Assembly (NCBI GenBank): GCA_963422685.1
Contig: OY730442.1
Coordinates: forward strand, 1,364,001 to 1,428,000
Reading direction: 5' to 3'
DNA from: Spongiihabitans sp963422685
Lineage (GTDB): Bacteria > Pseudomonadota > Gammaproteobacteria > Arenicellales > Poriferihabitantaceae
DNA length: 64,000 nucleotides
Notes under the pieces: generated by a model
The model's database searches: none
Told to the model about the DNA's origin: nothing
The model's input: only the letters and a program-made list of their open reading frames with translations
Shown here: positions 35,275-44,030 of the stretch, piece by piece
Layout of the letters: each line of letters begins with the position of its first letter
Numbering within the stretch: position 1 is the stretch's first letter
Position numbers and translations under genes: made by a program

Positions 35275-36225
35275 ACTATGCAGAACAGAACAAACAGAAC
35301 AAGCAGAGCAGGTTTCCAGCATCATGGATTATTGCCGGATGAAATTTGCTTGAGTTTTTGGCTTAATCTATCGTTTTACCGGTCAGGAAGGCGTATCGCC
35401 GCAAGTTATAGACCCCATTCATCATCCCCACTTTGATCCCTACTGCGATAAGCCGAGTCCGCCCACACTGCCGTTACTGTTGTTCGGGTCCAGCAGTTCT
35501 TCAGATACCTGGCTGTGGTGCACTGAGGCGGTGGTGATACGGTAGTGGCGTATCAGCTTGTGCCGATGCTCCACACTAATATGGTTTTTATACCCATAGT
35601 GAGTTTTGTTGTGCTTTTTTGTCTACCGCGCCTGCCCGTCTTGCTGACGCCGTTTTGCTGCGTCCCAGTCAGGAATATCACCTGCCTTGATCGGTTCGTT
35701 CTCTTTTCGACTATTGCATTGTTTCGGGGCAGGAACCATCCCGGCGTCCACAATCTGGCCTTGCCGGGCGGTGTAACCGGCTGCGTTGATCTGCACCAGT
35801 AATGCCTCGAACAACGCATCCATTATGCCCGCGGATCGTTTTGGCATCGGGCACTCTGTCTTCGGGTTCCAGACCGAGAAAGTAACAAAAACTGTAGCGG
35901 TCGCGTATCTGATCTGCGGTTTGATCATCTGACAAGTGATAAAAGTGTTGTAACACCAGCACTTTCAACATCAGCAGGGCATCAACCGGTGGACGGCCTC
36001 CCTTATTCTGGAGACGGGTCTTGTAGAGATCTTTGAATAATGGACGAAAGGCTTCCCGGTCAACAATTCGTGATCAGGCCGGCAACGGATCGCCCAGGTG
36101 TTCGAGCTGCTCCAATCGGCTTTGGTGGTCAAAAAATCCCGGTTGCCTCGCGTTACCTATTCGTCTTTGTAGTGTATGGACTGTTATCGCAAGAATTGAG
36201 GGGGGGGGGTTAGAGATATCCTTTA
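35275..36225 (-). mobile_element. IS5-family insertion sequence with internally deleted, frameshifted transposase
   Basis: The minus strand encodes, in several frames, DHQSRLEQLEHLGDPLPA, KTRLQNKGGRPPVDALLMLK, VLQHFYHLSDDQTADQIRD, FLGLEPEDRVPDAKTI, INAAGYTARQGQIVDAGMVP, KTHYGYKNHISVEHRHKLIR and VWADSAYRS. The family's C-terminal third is largely deleted before MMNGVYNLRRYAFLTGKTID. Its order matches IS5-family DDE transposases. A run of ten G occurs near its right end (36199-36209), where the partial copy at 16.2 kb has five. It lies directly downstream of the Hsp70-like gene. Confidence 0.75.
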
Positions 36226-36277
36226 TTGATTCCCTTGTGGTGTGTTGTCGGGTTTTCAAATGTATTGCGAAGCCTGG

Positions 36278-37810
36278 CTACCGGGATGCCTGGTATATAA
36301 AACCGCTTCCTCCACACCTGGAGCACTCGTTGGTTCCCCTTGCTCCTCCCGTGCCATGGCAACCTGGACAACATTCACGTTTGGCCTCCACAGTAAAATC
36401 TTCCACCTCGTTCATTTTTCTGATTTCACCTGTGTCCAGGGCGTCGAATGACAGGCCGTATGCCACCGACAGCCTGTGGTAATCCTCTGGAAGAATATTT
36501 TCTGCCTGAAGCTTTTCAGGCTTTGGAATGGCAGTAACTGACAATTTGCATGACTTTCCGTCGTGGGGCAGCTTCCTTAAACTCGCCAGTTTCTGAAATA
36601 TGTCGGCATAGAATGCTACTCTGGCGCCGCCTCCGCATATAAAAAATGGCACGCCTTCCTCCTCCTCGCCCTGTTGTCTTAAAAACGAGGCTGATTCGTT
36701 TCCGCTGTGGTCAATTGTTGGAGCCAGCGGGACTTGTTGAGTCCTGGTGTGGTTAAGTTGCTCATCAAACGCACCCGCTAATTCTGCTCTGAACGGTATG
36801 TCGATTTCCTGTAGTTTTTCCGCCGTGGTCTGAAGCATCTTTGCACAATCTATCGCATTGGGAGGATTTTCAAAGGAATCTATCTTCTGGTCTCCAGCGT
36901 AATTACTTTTATCCAGACGGTGTTTGAACAGAAAGGTCACGCCGAGTGGTTTTACGCACTTTGCGAATATTGGGAACATATCGTCTCCGTCATCGTTTTT
37001 ATGTACGTTGAAAACGGTTATATCCACGGTTCCGGCTCCTACGTCTACCAGCGCGTGCAGACCGGGATTTCGCGATGGTGAGCGTACGTATCCATTAATT
37101 TGTGCAACAAATTCCGGGAAAAGGCCGATTTTTTCTGGATGAATTAAATTCGGGGCGTCATCCATTCCGCCGTTCAGCAGCTTACTCATTGACGCTAATG
37201 CGACGGGTTCTGATGATATGCTGCTTGCCCAGGCTGCTTGAACGATGGTGCGATAAATACCCGTTATTTTAACGTCATGCCAACTGTCTGTTGGCAAACC
37301 AACATTGACGTACCAGTCTATGTCGCTATTTTCATAAGTATTTTTGTGCTCGGTTAACAACCAGTCTCGACTATGACGCAGGACAAGCGCCAGGAATACG
37401 GCGATCTTCGCCTGGCAGGATGCACTGAAATCCCCGCCCAGAAAGCGCATCTTCAGGTTTTCAATCTGGCGCGGGCCGCCTTGCTGGCTTCCTAGTCGAC
37501 AAACCCCATCGGTGTCTATTGACAACAATCCGGGCAGCAAATAGGTATTGCCATTACCAGCCAGCCCGGGGAAGGGTACGGCATAACTGATCCTTGATTC
37601 TCCAATGACAACTTTGGTGAAAGCAGTGCCGAAGTCCAACCCGATTATCAACTGCTGTCGTGGCCTGGGCCTATAGCCTGATTTGACGCCGGGACCCGCC
37701 ATAGAGTTTGTTGTGGTCCCAGGCGCCTTCTCAATGTCTGCGCTCTTTTTAGGCCGGAGTCTTTTCAGAAGGTCCCGGAGTCTTTTCAGAATAACTTTTA
37801 ATGCCTTCAT
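36278..37810 (-). CDS. Hsp70-like actin-fold ATPase with C-terminal zinc-knuckle
   Basis: The 510-residue protein begins with a basic amphipathic stretch (KVILKRLRDLLKRLRPKKS), possibly membrane- or nucleic-acid-binding, then an actin/Hsp70 ATPase domain. Its phosphate-1 motif is LIIGLDFGTAFTKVVIGE near residue 57, phosphate-2 is ALVDVGAGTVDITVF near 260 and the adenosine motif is FFICGGGARVAFYADIF near 390. The tail has two CxxCxGxG-type knuckles (CPGCHGTGG and CSRCGGSGF), as in DnaJ zinc fingers. No substrate-binding domain typical of DnaK is present, so it is not a chaperone of the usual kind. It starts 18 bases after the SNF2-helicase gene and forms an operon with it. I know such actin-fold proteins from defence-island surveys, but cannot assign a named system. 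Confidence 0.7.
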   Translation of the reverse strand: MKALKVILKRLRDLLKRLRPKKSADIEKAPGTTTNSMAGPGVKSGYRPRPRQQLIIGLDFGTAFTKVVIGESRISYAVPFPGLAGNGNTYLLPGLLSIDTDGVCRLGSQQGGPRQIENLKMRFLGGDFSASCQAKIAVFLALVLRHSRDWLLTEHKNTYENSDIDWYVNVGLPTDSWHDVKITGIYRTIVQAAWASSISSEPVALASMSKLLNGGMDDAPNLIHPEKIGLFPEFVAQINGYVRSPSRNPGLHALVDVGAGTVDITVFNVHKNDDGDDMFPIFAKCVKPLGVTFLFKHRLDKSNYAGDQKIDSFENPPNAIDCAKMLQTTAEKLQEIDIPFRAELAGAFDEQLNHTRTQQVPLAPTIDHSGNESASFLRQQGEEEEGVPFFICGGGARVAFYADIFQKLASLRKLPHDGKSCKLSVTAIPKPEKLQAENILPEDYHRLSVAYGLSFDALDTGEIRKMNEVEDFTVEAKRECCPGCHGTGGARGTNECSRCGGSGFIYQASR

Positions 37811-37827
37811 ATTAATTCCCGCGCGGT

Positions 37828-40800
37828 CTATTCTATACAAACAGCGCCGGCACAAATGTCAAGTCGGTGGCTGGTTAACTCGCTTTTCGCGCGCAGCGAT
37901 TCTTTTTGCACATCAAAGCGCTTTTCTGCTTTGCTGATGAGGCCCAGGCGGGCCGGTACGAGTTGGCTGCCTTTTTCTTTCAGGTCTTTCAGAATCCTGC
38001 GGTGTGTTTCCAGATGTCTGTCCCTATGTCGTTCGGCGGATTGAATCTGCAATGCGACACGGTCCCTATTCTCCAGTTTTTTTGCGTCCGACGCTTCATT
38101 TATAATCCTCCTGTAGTGCATTTGCACAGAAATCGACAGTCTTCTCCAGCAAGCCCATGTCCAATTCATTGGCCGCTGACAACCAGTCCCTGCCTTCTGT
38201 GCGGGCGGCGCTGATTAATGCCCATGAAATATCCGAATCGATTATTGTGCCCTCATCAAGGCGACAAACGCGGCTTCTGAGCTCTTCATTCTCCCCGAAC
38301 TCCTGTAAATTCCCAGCGGGCAATCATAAACCATAGTTTCCCGCCGGCAGTCGGGGACTGCTCCTGGCGGCAATTTTCACTGCCACCAGTGGATAGAACG
38401 TTTCGTTTCGCTTTGTAAGACCATCGCTGATGAATTTGATCAAGGGGTGAAACTGACTGATGGATTCGTTACCTGATCGGTGTCTGGAGATTTTATTGAC
38501 AAACTCACTGCGGATGGTGTCCCCAGTGGCCAGCCTTGTTTGGTTATACAGCTTTTTTTCGCGGGTGAAATCATCAAGCCCGGCTGCTGTTTTTGCGGGA
38601 AGGCAAATTTTGAAGCTTCGCTCATCGGGTTTTATCCGATGGAAAACGTGCCCCGGACAAAACCTGTCCAGATAATCCTTAACGTAAATAATCAGGTCTT
38701 CTTCCGTTATTCGTTTCCTGAAATCGTGTGCGGCCCGCACTCGTTCAAGAATGTATCCGCCGTGGGCTATAAGGTGCGAGGCCTGTTTTTCAAGATCGTT
38801 TTGCTCCTGCCGGTTGCGTTCAACGGCCATAGCCGTTTGTTCAATGCGTTCGTCCTGTTGCGCTCCGGTCAAGCCCGGTTTCAGGAGATCATTGGTTAAA
38901 GTTTTTATTTCCTCGCCCAAAATGGCTTCCATTCCGCCAAGGGCGCGTTCGAAAATATTCAGTCGCTCGAAAAGCCGCTTGAGAATTCGCTCATCAATAG
39001 TGTCGGCATGGCAAAGGTTCCAGATACTGATTTTGTCGGCCTTTTGGCCGATACGATCCAGGCGGCCGATACGTTGTTCGATTCTCATCGGATTCCAGGG
39101 CAGGTCATAATTGATCAAGAGCCGACAGAATTGCAGGTCAACGCCTTCACTGGCCACCTCTGATGACAGCAATACCCGGACAGAGCCATCATCCCGAAAT
39201 TTATCGATTACACCCTGTTTCGTTCCCGGCATACCTCCGGTCAGCACCTGGTTTTCTATTCCCAGGTGATTCAGGCGTTCGGCGAGATAACCCAGGGTTT
39301 TGCGAAAGTAGGAAAAAACCACTATTTTTTCACCCGGGTGATCCTGTAGATAAACAGGCACAGCACCTCGGAAATGCTCAAATTTGCTGTCCCCTGCGCG
39401 TAGAAGTTCCCGGGTCGTATTTGGGCAGTACAGTACCGCATAAATGCGCAATCAATGGCGCGGCGTCATTCTGATCAGTGGATTCGCTACCCCAGTCCTC
39501 ATAGGTTTGTGCATGGATTTCCTCATCGCTGACTTCCTGTCTGTTTTGCCAGGCGCTGATTGCCGCAAACATACAACTGGACACCTGTCTTTGCGGGCTG
39601 GCCAGCAAAAATCCGCTGCTGATACCGGCGCTGTCCGCGTAGTCCTGTATGCAGGCAGTCACGTCACGGTAAAAATTTCTCTCTGGTTCGCTTAATTCAA
39701 CCCGTTGAGTAAAAGGCTCTCGAACCACTCTCCATTCCGTTACTTCAGCTTTGCGCGTACGGCTTACCGCGTGGCGAAGCAGATTGATCCTTTCAATCCG
39801 GTTTGCCATTTTCACCCTCGCTTCTCTATCCCGTAACCGTTCATCAGATAATCCCTCCCCAATCAGGTTGGCTAGTTGCCGGTTTTTCCGTAATGGCGGG
39901 TGTTCGCGGGCGTTACGTAACAGCTGTTTAATTTCGGCTGCCCCGGAGCGTGTATCCAGGGTAAGCTGTCGTGCCCTGTGCAGCGGTTCATTTGCGGCCA
40001 GTACCTGGGGAAAGAACTCTTTTACCTGAAATGAGTCCGGATCAACCAGCTTTAACAAGTGAAACAGGTCTTCGCTTTTCAGGTTTACCGGGGTGGCGGA
40101 TAGTAGAATTATGTATTCGCTTACATCGCGCAGCATTTCTCCGAGTTTGGCTGTCCGGCTGGCCGGGTTGCGCAGATGATGCGCCTCGTCGACGATAAGC
40201 AGGTCCACAGTTGCGTCGTTAGCAGCAAGTTCAGTAAGCAGTTCGGCCAGAGCGCTCCTGGGATTTTTTGGCGCATCCTCGTCCTCCTCTCGCGGCGGGC
40301 GTAGTCCCTGTATACTGCAAATAATGCCTTTTCCATCCTGAACTTCAGACTTTGGACGTTTCAACTCGGCCGCCAGGCCCCGGGCATCCATGATGTCTGC
40401 ATCCACGCCGAATCGCCGTCTGAGCTCATCGCGCCACTTTTCCCGCAGCATGGCCGGACAAAGCACCAACAGGCGCCGGGCGTCGTAACGGGCGCGCAGC
40501 TCGGTCCAAATCAGCCCGGCCTCAATGGTTTTGCCCAGACCGACTTCGTCGGCAATGAGGAGGCCTCTGGCCGGGGAGTCAAGAAATGCCAGGACGGGTT
40601 TGAACTGATAGGCGTAGAAATCGGTATTGGTGGTGTCCATGCTGTAAACAAGGTTAGCAAGGCGTCCACATTAGTTGGGTATGCAGCAGGTTCCGCCGCA
40701 GGTCCGATACCCGCCCGAATCGCCCCTGCGCAATCAGGTCATAGATATCCGGATTGCTTTCGCTGTTAAATTGCAATTCGTATTCGGGGTGGTAATTGCG

Positions 40801-40933
40801 ACCGCCATCAGGAAATGCGACCTGGTAATTTAGCGTCCCCGCTCTATTCCGGCACTTCCCGGTCAATACCCCGCTTGCCAGGGTCATTAATCAGGCTGAC
40901 GGGTGTTCCAGCCGGATATGTCGATTTGTTCAT
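37828..40933 (-). pseudogene. SNF2/RapA-like superfamily 2 helicase, broken by frameshifts and a stop
   Basis: Joined across frames this is a protein of about 1035 residues. The N-terminal piece from ATG 40933 (AGTPVSLINDPGKRG) leads into LTGKCRNRAG, then YAYQFKPVLAFLDSPARG, Walker A ADEVGLGKTIEAGLIW, DEAH-box LLIVDEAHHLRN and motif III ILLSATPVN. The second RecA half follows (KIVVFSYFRKTLGYLAERL; PWNPMRIEQRIGRLDRIGQK), then a long helical tail ending SHRLDICAGAVCIE. Frame changes occur near 40875, 40655, 39425 and 38097, and an in-frame TGA lies at 38326-38324. The domain order resembles the SNF2-type helicases of phage-defence operons more than the core RapA. The damage is far greater than in its intact neighbour. 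Confidence 0.75.
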
Positions 40934-40956
40934 ATAAATTGTTCATAATAGATTAT

Positions 40957-41205
40957 TTATTGAAACTTCATGTCAACAGCATCTCTCATTTGTGCGGATG
41001 TTAGCGAATCTGGCGGTATCCAGGCCAGAAAAATGATAGAGTTTTGGGCGCCGGACCAGGTTGCAGACTTTGCATCTTGAATTCTGTTGTCAGCCCAGTC
41101 AATGACCAGTTGTGTTTGTCCGTTTTTGACGCCCTTTTGGTTCTGACCATGGGCACAATGTGAACCAGTCAACAGGTAAAATCCGGTTAGTACCATCAAC
41201 CTCAT
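40957..41205 (-). CDS. Hypothetical small exported protein
   Basis: The 82-residue frame from ATG 41205 has a plausible signal peptide (MRLMVLTGFYLLTGSHCAHG) followed by a compact mature part (TQLVIDWADNRIQDAKSATW, FLAWIPPDSLTSAQMRDAV). The longer frame it belongs to (to 41694) is a shadow of the phyH-like gene. It is divergent from that gene with only 15 bases between starts, so the two would share a promoter region. No family recognised. Confidence 0.4.
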   Translation of the reverse strand: MRLMVLTGFYLLTGSHCAHGQNQKGVKNGQTQLVIDWADNRIQDAKSATWSGAQNSIIFLAWIPPDSLTSAQMRDAVDMKFQ

Positions 41206-41220
41206 AGACGGAGAATAGCG

Positions 41221-42093
41221 ATGTCCCTGTCCACAACGAAACTCGACACGTCTGTATTTAAGCGTGACGGTATCGTCTGGCCCATGGTCGCGGTGCCTGG
41301 CGAAACCAGTAGAGATCTTGAAAAGAACTATCGCCATTTTCAGGCGGAAGTCACCAGAGTCAGGGGGCGGGAATGCCACCTGAAACCACATCTGGTCTCC
41401 ACCTGGCTGGACAGCATTGTGCACAACCCGGTGATTCTGGACGCAGTGGAAGCCGCGATTGGCCCGGATATATTGCTTTGGAGCAGCGATTTCGCCGTGA
41501 AAGCCGCCGGGGCCGGCACCTGGATACCCTGGCATCAGGACACGCCATACTGGAATCTCTCCACAACCCAGGTGGTCAGCGTGTTTTTGGCCATTACCGA
41601 AACAACCGTCGCGAATGGCGCGATGAAGGTGGTGTTGGGCACACACAGGTGCGGTGCATTGGGCCGGATTAATTTCGATGGTGACCCGCACCAAGGCATC
41701 GCCCGCGGAAAGCGCAAGTCATCCGCAGGAAATCTGTTTTTCTACGACCATATCCTGAACCGGGAAATAGACGAGTCCGCGGCAAAAGACGTTGAGCTGC
41801 AACCAGGCGAATTTTCCATCCATCATATCGAGATTCTGCATGGCGGCGGCTCCAATGAATCAGACCGTGACCGGATTGGTTTCGTAATGCGGTACATATC
41901 TGCCGAGACCTGCTGTCGCTCCGGCCGGGATTCGGCCATGCTGGTTCGCGGTGAATACCATGCTGACCATTATGAACTGGAACCCAGGCCCGTACAAGAC
42001 TTCAGCCCCGCAGCCATGGCCGCACTGGAACGCGCCGTGTCATTCCCGAGTGGATTCGGTGACCGCGATATGACCAGAGGCGACCCGGCATAG
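41221..42093 (+). CDS. Phytanoyl-CoA dioxygenase (PhyH) family protein
   Basis: The 290-residue Fe(II)/2-oxoglutarate-dependent oxygenase shows the PhyH arrangement: VFKRDGIVWPMVAVPGE at the start, LVSTWLDSIVHNPVILDAVE, the first iron ligands in WIPWHQDTPYW (H-x-D), the ITETTVANGAMKVVLGTHR strand, and the third ligand His in FSIHHIEILHGGGSNES, followed by the 2-oxoglutarate-binding RIGFVMRY. A GGAG ribosome-binding site precedes ATG 41221. Substrates of this broad family vary and cannot be told here. Such genes are common in marine and sponge-associated bacteria, which is background knowledge only. Confidence 0.85.
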   Translation: MSLSTTKLDTSVFKRDGIVWPMVAVPGETSRDLEKNYRHFQAEVTRVRGRECHLKPHLVSTWLDSIVHNPVILDAVEAAIGPDILLWSSDFAVKAAGAGTWIPWHQDTPYWNLSTTQVVSVFLAITETTVANGAMKVVLGTHRCGALGRINFDGDPHQGIARGKRKSSAGNLFFYDHILNREIDESAAKDVELQPGEFSIHHIEILHGGGSNESDRDRIGFVMRYISAETCCRSGRDSAMLVRGEYHADHYELEPRPVQDFSPAAMAALERAVSFPSGFGDRDMTRGDPA

Positions 42094-42121
42094 GAAGCAC
42101 ACTAGGCCGTGTTGACGAATT

Positions 42122-42181
42122 GTAGGGACATCCCCCCGTGGTTGTCCTTCATCATGGACAGGCACGGGGGCCTGTCCCTAC
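42122..42181. repeat. REP-like inverted repeat
   Basis: GTAGGGACATCCCCCCGTGG at the left and the reverse complement of CACGGGGGCCTGTCCCTAC at the right form a hairpin of about 26 base pairs with four mismatches around a short CTTCATCAT loop, 30 bases after the PhyH-like gene. Such GC-rich dispersed hairpins often act as 3' mRNA stabilisers or bidirectional stops. From 42182 to 42673 no gene is supported. Confidence 0.55.
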
Positions 42182-42673
42182 CCTTGACGCCGGGGCGGGC
42201 CGGCTGGGTGCTTGATGTCTGTCAAAATTGATTCAATCCGCGACCAGATCACATCGGTGAACAGTATACTCATCACGACCCTCCTCAAAACTGTTGTGGG
42301 ACACCGTTATCAACAATTTGATAATTCGTCAACACAGCCTAATAGCACACTAATGTCGTGATATACCGTACTGGGATTGGTGTAAGAATAATGTAAAAAA
42401 CAGCATTCCCGGGACAGTCGGTGAGGCAATCGGGCGGTTGCGGGGGTTCTCAATTTCTCTACTTTTGTCCTGACCTGGAGCAGGTCCTGCTATTGTCAGG
42501 TTTGTATCAGCAGCCGATTACCTGGCTTTTTTCAAATCGCGGCCCGATTCGCCACGCAATGACAGGAACATCGAAAACCGCAGTCTTTTCACTGTGCGGG
42601 CTTTGTTCCTTGCTTATGCAAACGCCGGCAATAAAAACTCATTATCGCCGCGAGGCCGTATTTGGCGCTGGTT

Positions 42674-43900
42674 TTACAGGCCCCGTATTACTTTGTCCAA
42701 CAACAACAAACCCGCATCAATGTCAGACTCACTGATATTTAACGGCGGCGCCAGCCGCAACACGTTGGGGCCTGCTACCAACACCAGTAACCCGGACTCC
42801 GTGCAGGCAGTGAGAATATCCCTGGCGCGGTTCCTGTAGCGGCAATTCATCTCGCAGCCCAATAACAGACCGACCCCGCGGATATCCTTGAATACATGGT
42901 ATTTTCCATTAATCAGGTTTAAGCCGGCTATCATCCGCCGGCTTTTAGCCTCCACCGAATCCAGCATTTCAGGGGTGTTCACAATTTCGAGCACTTTGCA
43001 GGCCACCGCGCAGGCCATGGGATTGCCGCCAAAGGTGCTGCCGTGGGTGCCGACCACCAGACTGCTGCTGATTTCCTCCGTGGTCAGCATGGCGCTGACC
43101 GGGAATCCGCCCCCCAATGCCTTTGCGGTAGTGAGAATATCCGGGGTAACCCCCAGTCTTTCATAGGTATAAAGTTTTCCCGAGCGGCCGACGCCAGTCT
43201 GAATTTCATCGAAAACAAGCAGCGCATTGCTGGCATCGCAGCACGTCCTGACGGCTTTAACGAATTCTGTAGTGGCTGGTGTCACTCCGCCCTCCCCCTG
43301 AACCGGCTCCAGGATAACCGCGCAGACGTTATCCCCGTGCCGGTCGAAATATTTTTTTACCGCTTGAATATCATTAAAGGGTCGATGGGAAATACCGCCG
43401 GGTCGGGGGCCAAATCCTTGGCTGTATTTGGGTTGGCCGCCTGCGCATACCGTGAACAATGTACGACCGTGAAAGGCATTGTCAAATGCCAGAATTTCGA
43501 TTTTATTTTCACCATATTTATCCAGCGCATAGCGGCGCGCCAGTTTCAGCGCGGCCTCATTGGCCTCGCTGCCGGAATTGGCCAGAAAGACACGTTCGGC
43601 AAATGTGGCATCGCACAGTGTTTTGGCAAGCCGGATAGCCGGCTGGTTGGTCAATACATTGCTGACATGCCACAATTTATTTGCCTGGGTGGTCAATGCC
43701 TTTATCAGCGCCGGGTGCGCATGCCCCAGGGCGCAGACCGCAATGCCGCCGGCAAAGTCCAGATATTCCCTGCCGTCTGTATCCCATAACCGCGAACCCT
43801 CGCCACGCTCCGGCAGGATTGCCATCGGCGCATAATTCGGCGCCATAACCTGATCATAAAGTTCCCGGGTAATCGCAACGCGGTCGCTTGCTGCTGTCAT
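42674..43900 (-). CDS. argD: Acetylornithine/N-succinyldiaminopimelate-type aminotransferase (class III)
   Basis: The 408-residue PLP enzyme transfers an amino group between N-acetylornithine (or N-succinyl-LL-diaminopimelate) and 2-oxoglutarate in arginine and lysine synthesis. Visible features are LWDTDGREYLDFAGGIAV, the GSEANEAALKLAR loop, the AFDNAFHGRT segment, the EPVQGEGGV motif, the Asp in LLVFDEIQTGVGRSGK and the PLP-binding Lys in TTAKALGGGFP. The length is typical. It is transcribed away from ETF-QO. AstC-type catabolic function is possible, since ArgD and AstC are hard to separate by sequence. Confidence 0.85.
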   Translation of the reverse strand: MTAASDRVAITRELYDQVMAPNYAPMAILPERGEGSRLWDTDGREYLDFAGGIAVCALGHAHPALIKALTTQANKLWHVSNVLTNQPAIRLAKTLCDATFAERVFLANSGSEANEAALKLARRYALDKYGENKIEILAFDNAFHGRTLFTVCAGGQPKYSQGFGPRPGGISHRPFNDIQAVKKYFDRHGDNVCAVILEPVQGEGGVTPATTEFVKAVRTCCDASNALLVFDEIQTGVGRSGKLYTYERLGVTPDILTTAKALGGGFPVSAMLTTEEISSSLVVGTHGSTFGGNPMACAVACKVLEIVNTPEMLDSVEAKSRRMIAGLNLINGKYHVFKDIRGVGLLLGCEMNCRYRNRARDILTACTESGLLVLVAGPNVLRLAPPLNISESDIDAGLLLLDKVIRGL

Positions 43901-44030
43901 AGACTGTCTATTTACTATTCGCGCCTTTGCGCAAGGGCTGGAATTTTACCTGTATCAATAGCAGAATACCGGGCTATTTCATATTGCCTTGTTTCCTTGG
44001 CCCCGATGCTTCAAAGAGCGAGAACAAACC

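Noticed and set aside
36278..37810. Identification as DnaK or MreB
   Set aside because: It lacks DnaK's substrate-binding domain and MreB's length and motifs, and it ends in zinc knuckles instead.
37828..40933. Identification as the core RNA-polymerase recycling factor RapA
   Set aside because: The N-terminal region, helical tail, IS-rich setting and Hsp70-like partner do not fit RapA, and the gene is degraded.
41206..41694. N-terminal half of a 245-codon minus-strand frame
   Set aside because: It is antisense to the PhyH-like gene with no signal of its own. Only the last 82 codons, with a signal peptide, outside that gene were kept.
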